A stretch of 9,354 nucleotides of DNA from positions 1-9,354 of the forward strand of contig DERU01000282.1 in assembly GCA_002361095.1 (NCBI GenBank), read 5' to 3'. The notes below the pieces were generated by a model that did not search any database, had not been told where the DNA came from, and worked only from the letters and a program-made list of their open reading frames with translations. Numbering within the stretch: the first letter of the stretch is position 1; each line of letters begins with the position of its first letter. The position numbers and the translations under genes were made by a program. Source of the stretch: Lachnospiraceae bacterium UBA3332 (GTDB taxonomy: Bacteria > Bacillota > Clostridia > Lachnospirales > Lachnospiraceae). Shown piece by piece: positions 6,606 to 9,354 of the stretch.

Positions 6606-7853
6606 ATGGGCAATGTGATATTGATCGGCTTCATGGGCTGCGGCAAGAGCAGTGTGGCGGTAAAGCTGTCCTACCGGCTAAAACAGGCAATGACGGATAC
6701 GGACAGCCTGATTGAAAAGAGACAGGGAAAAACCATTGCGGAAATTTTTGCACAGGATGGAGAGGACGCTTTTCGGGAAATGGAGACACAAGCGTTAAAG
6801 AGCCTGAAAGAAACGGCGAAGAATCAGGTCATTTCCGTGGGAGGCGGAATGCCTGTGCGGGAAGAAAACAGAATTCTGATGAAGGAAATCGGCAAAGTGG
6901 TGTATTTGCGCGCGAAGCCGGAGACGCTCTATGAGCGGGTGAAGGATGATACAGGGCGGCCGCTTTTGCAGTGCAGCGATCCGCAGGAAAAAATCAGGGC
7001 GCTTTTGGAGGAGAGGAAGGAAGCTTATGAGGCGGCCGCAGATTTGATTGTGGATGTAGACGACAAAAATTTCGGACAGATTTTGTATGAGATAGAAAGG
7101 GGAACGCGCCAGGTTTCCCGTATACCGCGCCTGGGATATGGAATCCGGGAAGGCGCAGCGCGGGCTGCATTTGAGACAAAGGAAGGATATTTTAGCAAAC
7201 CGGGCGAGGAGGCCGGCACAAAGGAAACCTACGGTTACGCAGGCCTTGGAAAGAAGGAAGGGTATCCGCGCACGGCTTTCGGACGCCGGGAAAGCTTTGG
7301 GTATTCGAACTACAAAAAAGAAGCGGCCTTTGAGCACAGGGAAGAGGGGCTGCAGCGCGGCGGCGCAAGGACGGAACTACAGACGGCAGAGGACAAACCG
7401 CGTTATTTGAAAAAGCTGTTGGTGATCAACGGACCGAACTTAAATTTTTTGGGGATTCGGGAAAAACAGGTGTACGGAACCAGGGATTACAAATATCTGC
7501 TGGATCTTATCGCAAGAAAAGGCATTGCGTGCCGTGCTTCCATTGATGTGTTCCAAAGCAACCATGAGGGGGCGATTATCGACCGGATTCAGGCCGCATA
7601 CTTCGACGGTACGGAAGGGCTCGTCATTAATCCGGGCGCTTATACCCACTATAGCTATGCGATCCGCGACGCGCTGGCAAGCATTACGATTCCCAAGGTG
7701 GAGGTTCATATTTCAAATATTATGGAACGGGAAGAGTTCCGGCATGTTTCCGTGACGGCGCCTGCCTGTGATAAGCAGATCTACGGACACGGACTTGACG
7801 GTTATTTGGAAGCGATTGATTTTATTTTGGTGAACGAGAAGTTTCATAAGTAA
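6606..7853 (+). CDS. aroK-aroQ: Bifunctional shikimate kinase / type II 3-dehydroquinate dehydratase fusion
   Basis: This 415-residue protein joins two shikimate-pathway enzymes. Residues 1 to about 165 are shikimate kinase (shikimate + ATP to shikimate-3-phosphate): P-loop GFMGCGKSS with K14, DTD 31-33, R57, GGG 79-81, lid R118 in DDTGRPLL, and R137. Residues about 269-415 are a complete type II dehydroquinase (3-dehydroquinate to 3-dehydroshikimate): NGPNLNFLG with N278, R285, catalytic Y290 in VYG, QSNHEG 317-322, N342 in INPGAYTH, H368 in VEVHISN, R375 and R379. All expected catalytic residues are present in both. Between them, residues about 166-268 form a linker rich in Gly, Tyr, Phe, Lys, Arg and Glu with loose repeats, probably disordered. 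The reading frame is continuous, so this is one gene. The ATG is preceded by a purine-rich GAGAGGGAAAGGG site. Free AroK and AroQ are each about 145-175 residues. Confidence 0.93.
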   Translation: MGNVILIGFMGCGKSSVAVKLSYRLKQAMTDTDSLIEKRQGKTIAEIFAQDGEDAFREMETQALKSLKETAKNQVISVGGGMPVREENRILMKEIGKVVYLRAKPETLYERVKDDTGRPLLQCSDPQEKIRALLEERKEAYEAAADLIVDVDDKNFGQILYEIERGTRQVSRIPRLGYGIREGAARAAFETKEGYFSKPGEEAGTKETYGYAGLGKKEGYPRTAFGRRESFGYSNYKKEAAFEHREEGLQRGGARTELQTAEDKPRYLKKLLVINGPNLNFLGIREKQVYGTRDYKYLLDLIARKGIACRASIDVFQSNHEGAIIDRIQAAYFDGTEGLVINPGAYTHYSYAIRDALASITIPKVEVHISNIMEREEFRHVSVTAPACDKQIYGHGLDGYLEAIDFILVNEKFHK

Positions 7854-8045
7854 ATCCCCATGCCGGATTTTGCCGTCACCACCATAAATGAATCGGTTTC
7901 CTATGAATGGTATGCACACATGCGGCCCTGCCGCATGGTGCGCGCACGGAACGGGCAGTGGGTGCGTTTCTGCCTGAAGTTTTGGGGCTTTCACAGTAAC
8001 GCGGAGGACGTGGCACAGCGCCTCCGTTTCGCCAGGGGGAAGGAT
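7854..8045 (+). other. 192-nt hairpin-rich interval, probably an untranslated leader rather than coding
   Basis: The downstream frame can be extended up to an ATG at 7860, but that ATG has no ribosome site. The 62 residues gained are rich in Arg, Trp, Phe and Cys and resemble no part of the protein family. Instead the interval holds four successive inverted repeats: CATGCGGC/GCCGCATG (7919-7937, 8-bp stem, 3-nt loop); the perfect palindrome GTGCGCGCAC (7938-7947); GGCAG/CTGCC (7954-7974); and CGGAGG/CCTCCG (8002-8026, 13-nt loop). None has a following T-run, so none is an obvious intrinsic terminator. No known riboswitch was recognised and no convincing promoter was seen. Confidence 0.5.
8035..8043 (+). 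promoter_or_regulatory. Ribosome-binding site supporting the start at 8046
   Basis: The purine tract AGGGGGAAGG (about 8034-8043) ends two bases before the ATG at 8046, with its AGGGGG core about six bases upstream. The alternative ATG at 7860 is preceded by TAAATCCCC, which has no anti-16S complementarity. This favours 8046 as the start of the UroD-like gene. Confidence 0.55.
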
Positions 8046-9317
8046 ATGGATGAAATCGTAATTTCGGCAAAAGACAGGGAAATTTTACGGGAACTCGCCA
8101 AAAAGCAGTTGGCATATGCGAACCGGGAAGAAAACCGCAGGAAAATCGGGGAGTGGTATTTGCATAATGCCTGTCAGGGTGAAAAACCGATGATTCATTT
8201 GGAAATGGGAACCTTTGCGTCAGAGATTTTGCCGCAGAGAATGCGCTGTGAGGGAGCCTTTGCCAGAAGGGTGGAGGAGAAGCTTTACGCCAATTTTCTC
8301 AATCAGGAATTGTTTGAGGATGACCGGGTTACCCCGGACTATTATCCGATGAATTATGACACGCATTTTACGCTGTTCGGTATTTTACCCGACGTGAAGC
8401 ACGCGTCCGACGGCGGGGGAAACGAAAGTCTCGGGCATCGTTTTGCGTCCGTGATTGAGGACTTGGAGGAGGACTATCCCAAGTTAAAGGACAGCAGCTT
8501 CGGCGTGGATATCGTTTCCACCATGCATAAGAAAGAGACGGTGGAGGAGGCGATCGGGGATATCCTGCCGGTCAGGCTGGTCATGGATTGTCTTTACAGC
8601 GTGCCGACACAGATGCTGGTACATATTATGAGCATGGAAAACATGATGTTTGCCATGTATGATTATCCGGATTTGTTTCTTACCGTGATGGACCGCATTG
8701 CGCAGGATACCCTCGCGTATTACAGGATGCTGGAGGAAAAGCGGCTCCTTTTGCCTACCGTGTATGCGGAAAACGTGGGACAGGGTACCTGGGCGTTTAA
8801 CAGGGAACTGCCCGGCTGGGAGGAGTGGGAAAAAAGGCCTTTTACCACAAAGGATGTGTGGGGGTTTATGGATTCTCAGGAGACGGTAGGAATTTCTCCC
8901 GAAATGTATGAAACATTCATTTTTCCCTGCTACCAAAAAATTTCGGAGCAGTACGGACTTTTATCCTACGGATGCTGTGAGCCGGTGGATCCGATTTGGG
9001 ACCGGTGTATCAGTAAATTGCGGAATCTCAGGAAAGTGTCGGTTTCCTCTTGGTGCAATGAGGAATTTATGGGGGAACGGCTGCGGGGCAGCCGTGTGAT
9101 TTACCACAGGAAACCGTCCCCGAACTTTTTGGGGGTGGATAAGGTACTGGATGAAGACGCCGTGCGTCTCCACATCCGCAAAAGTCTGGAGGCGGCCAGG
9201 GGATGTAAGATGGAAATTACCCAGCGGGACGTCTACACCATTCACCGTGATATCGCAAAAGCAAAACGATATGTTGCCCTCATCCGGGAAGAAATCGAAA
9301 ACCACTGGAAAGGATGA
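8046..9317 (+). CDS. Uroporphyrinogen decarboxylase-like (UroD/methyltransferase superfamily) protein, substrate unknown
   Basis: From the start chosen here the protein has 423 residues (485 if started at 7860). It begins MDEIVISAKDREILRELAKK, the usual opening of a group of UroD-superfamily proteins that start with a (D/E)R-x-ILR-x-LA helix and continue into a KP-x-(I/V) strand (here GEKPMIHLEMG, about 45-55). Near the C-terminal side is YGCCEPVDPIW (about 308-318), followed by NLRKVSVSSWC (about 327-337). Such a Gly-Cys-Cys-Glu block is typical of the group, and the cysteines could bind metal as in cobalamin-dependent methyltransferases such as MtaA; that role is inference. True haem-pathway UroD is shorter (about 350 residues), so this is unlikely to be hemE. 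There is no corrinoid protein or methyltransferase partner in the window. It ends at TGA 9315-9317. The superfamily call is fairly secure; the function is not known. Confidence 0.72.
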   Translation: MDEIVISAKDREILRELAKKQLAYANREENRRKIGEWYLHNACQGEKPMIHLEMGTFASEILPQRMRCEGAFARRVEEKLYANFLNQELFEDDRVTPDYYPMNYDTHFTLFGILPDVKHASDGGGNESLGHRFASVIEDLEEDYPKLKDSSFGVDIVSTMHKKETVEEAIGDILPVRLVMDCLYSVPTQMLVHIMSMENMMFAMYDYPDLFLTVMDRIAQDTLAYYRMLEEKRLLLPTVYAENVGQGTWAFNRELPGWEEWEKRPFTTKDVWGFMDSQETVGISPEMYETFIFPCYQKISEQYGLLSYGCCEPVDPIWDRCISKLRNLRKVSVSSWCNEEFMGERLRGSRVIYHRKPSPNFLGVDKVLDEDAVRLHIRKSLEAARGCKMEITQRDVYTIHRDIAKAKRYVALIREEIENHWKG

Positions 9318-9354
9318 CCTGGAGCGCTCATTACTTTTTACGGGGTGGGGAAGG
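9318..9354. other. Short tail after the last gene
   Basis: These 37 bases hold no hairpin with a T-run, so no terminator is seen. They end in the purine-rich GGGGTGGGGAAGG, which could be the ribosome site of a following gene just outside the window. Confidence 0.3.

Noticed and set aside
7860..8045. 62-residue N-terminal extension of the UroD-like protein
   Set aside because: No ribosome site before 7860, atypical composition, and the family start coincides with the ATG at 8046. Kept as a finding because it is not fully excluded.
8046..9317. Calling the last gene hemE (uroporphyrinogen decarboxylase of haem synthesis)
   Set aside because: It is longer than HemE, begins differently, carries the GCCE block of a different subgroup, and no haem genes are nearby.

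Overview
The window looks like chromosome of a moderately GC-rich member of the Bacillota, probably class Clostridia and perhaps Lachnospiraceae. The reasons are strong AGGAG-type ribosome sites, a lipoprotein solute-binding protein as in Gram-positive bacteria, and a YqeG-family phosphatase directly beside shikimate dehydrogenase, as in Bacillus. All recognised genes are on the + strand and tightly packed. The genus assignment is inference. I saw no tRNA, rRNA, CRISPR array, insertion sequence or phage gene.

Layout. Nucleotides 1-124 hold the 3' end of nrdR, with an apparent frameshift at the window edge. Nucleotides 125-282 are a real intergenic regulatory region: a good sigma-A promoter (TTGCAT, 17 bp, TACAAT), a perfect palindrome TTGTATACAA covering most of the -10 box, and a stem-loop near the predicted RNA 5' end. 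This drives a complete peptide/nickel-type (Dpp/Opp family) ABC importer at 283-5136: a lipoprotein binding protein, two permeases, and one protein carrying both ATPase domains. After a 47-nt gap come yqeG (5184-5720), aroE (5695-6561, overlapping yqeG by 26 nt) and a fused gene (6606-7853) encoding shikimate kinase and type II 3-dehydroquinase on one chain, joined by a roughly 100-residue aromatic and charged linker. Last comes a uroporphyrinogen-decarboxylase-like protein of unknown substrate. Its true start is probably 8046 rather than 7860, leaving a 192-nt hairpin-rich leader.

How the genes work together. The importer would capture and import small peptides or a similar solute. AroQ, AroE and AroK are three successive steps of the shikimate pathway (dehydroquinate to dehydroshikimate to shikimate to shikimate-3-phosphate), so aroE plus the fusion gene supplies the middle of aromatic amino-acid synthesis. 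YqeG is a conserved HAD-family housekeeping neighbour. The UroD-like protein has no evident link to aromatic synthesis.

Most interesting points: the AroK-AroQ fusion with its unusual linker, the structured leader and probable start correction of the UroD-like gene, and the promoter/palindrome/hairpin region ahead of the importer. I see no sign of a wholly new multi-gene system; most of the window is recognisable metabolism and transport.
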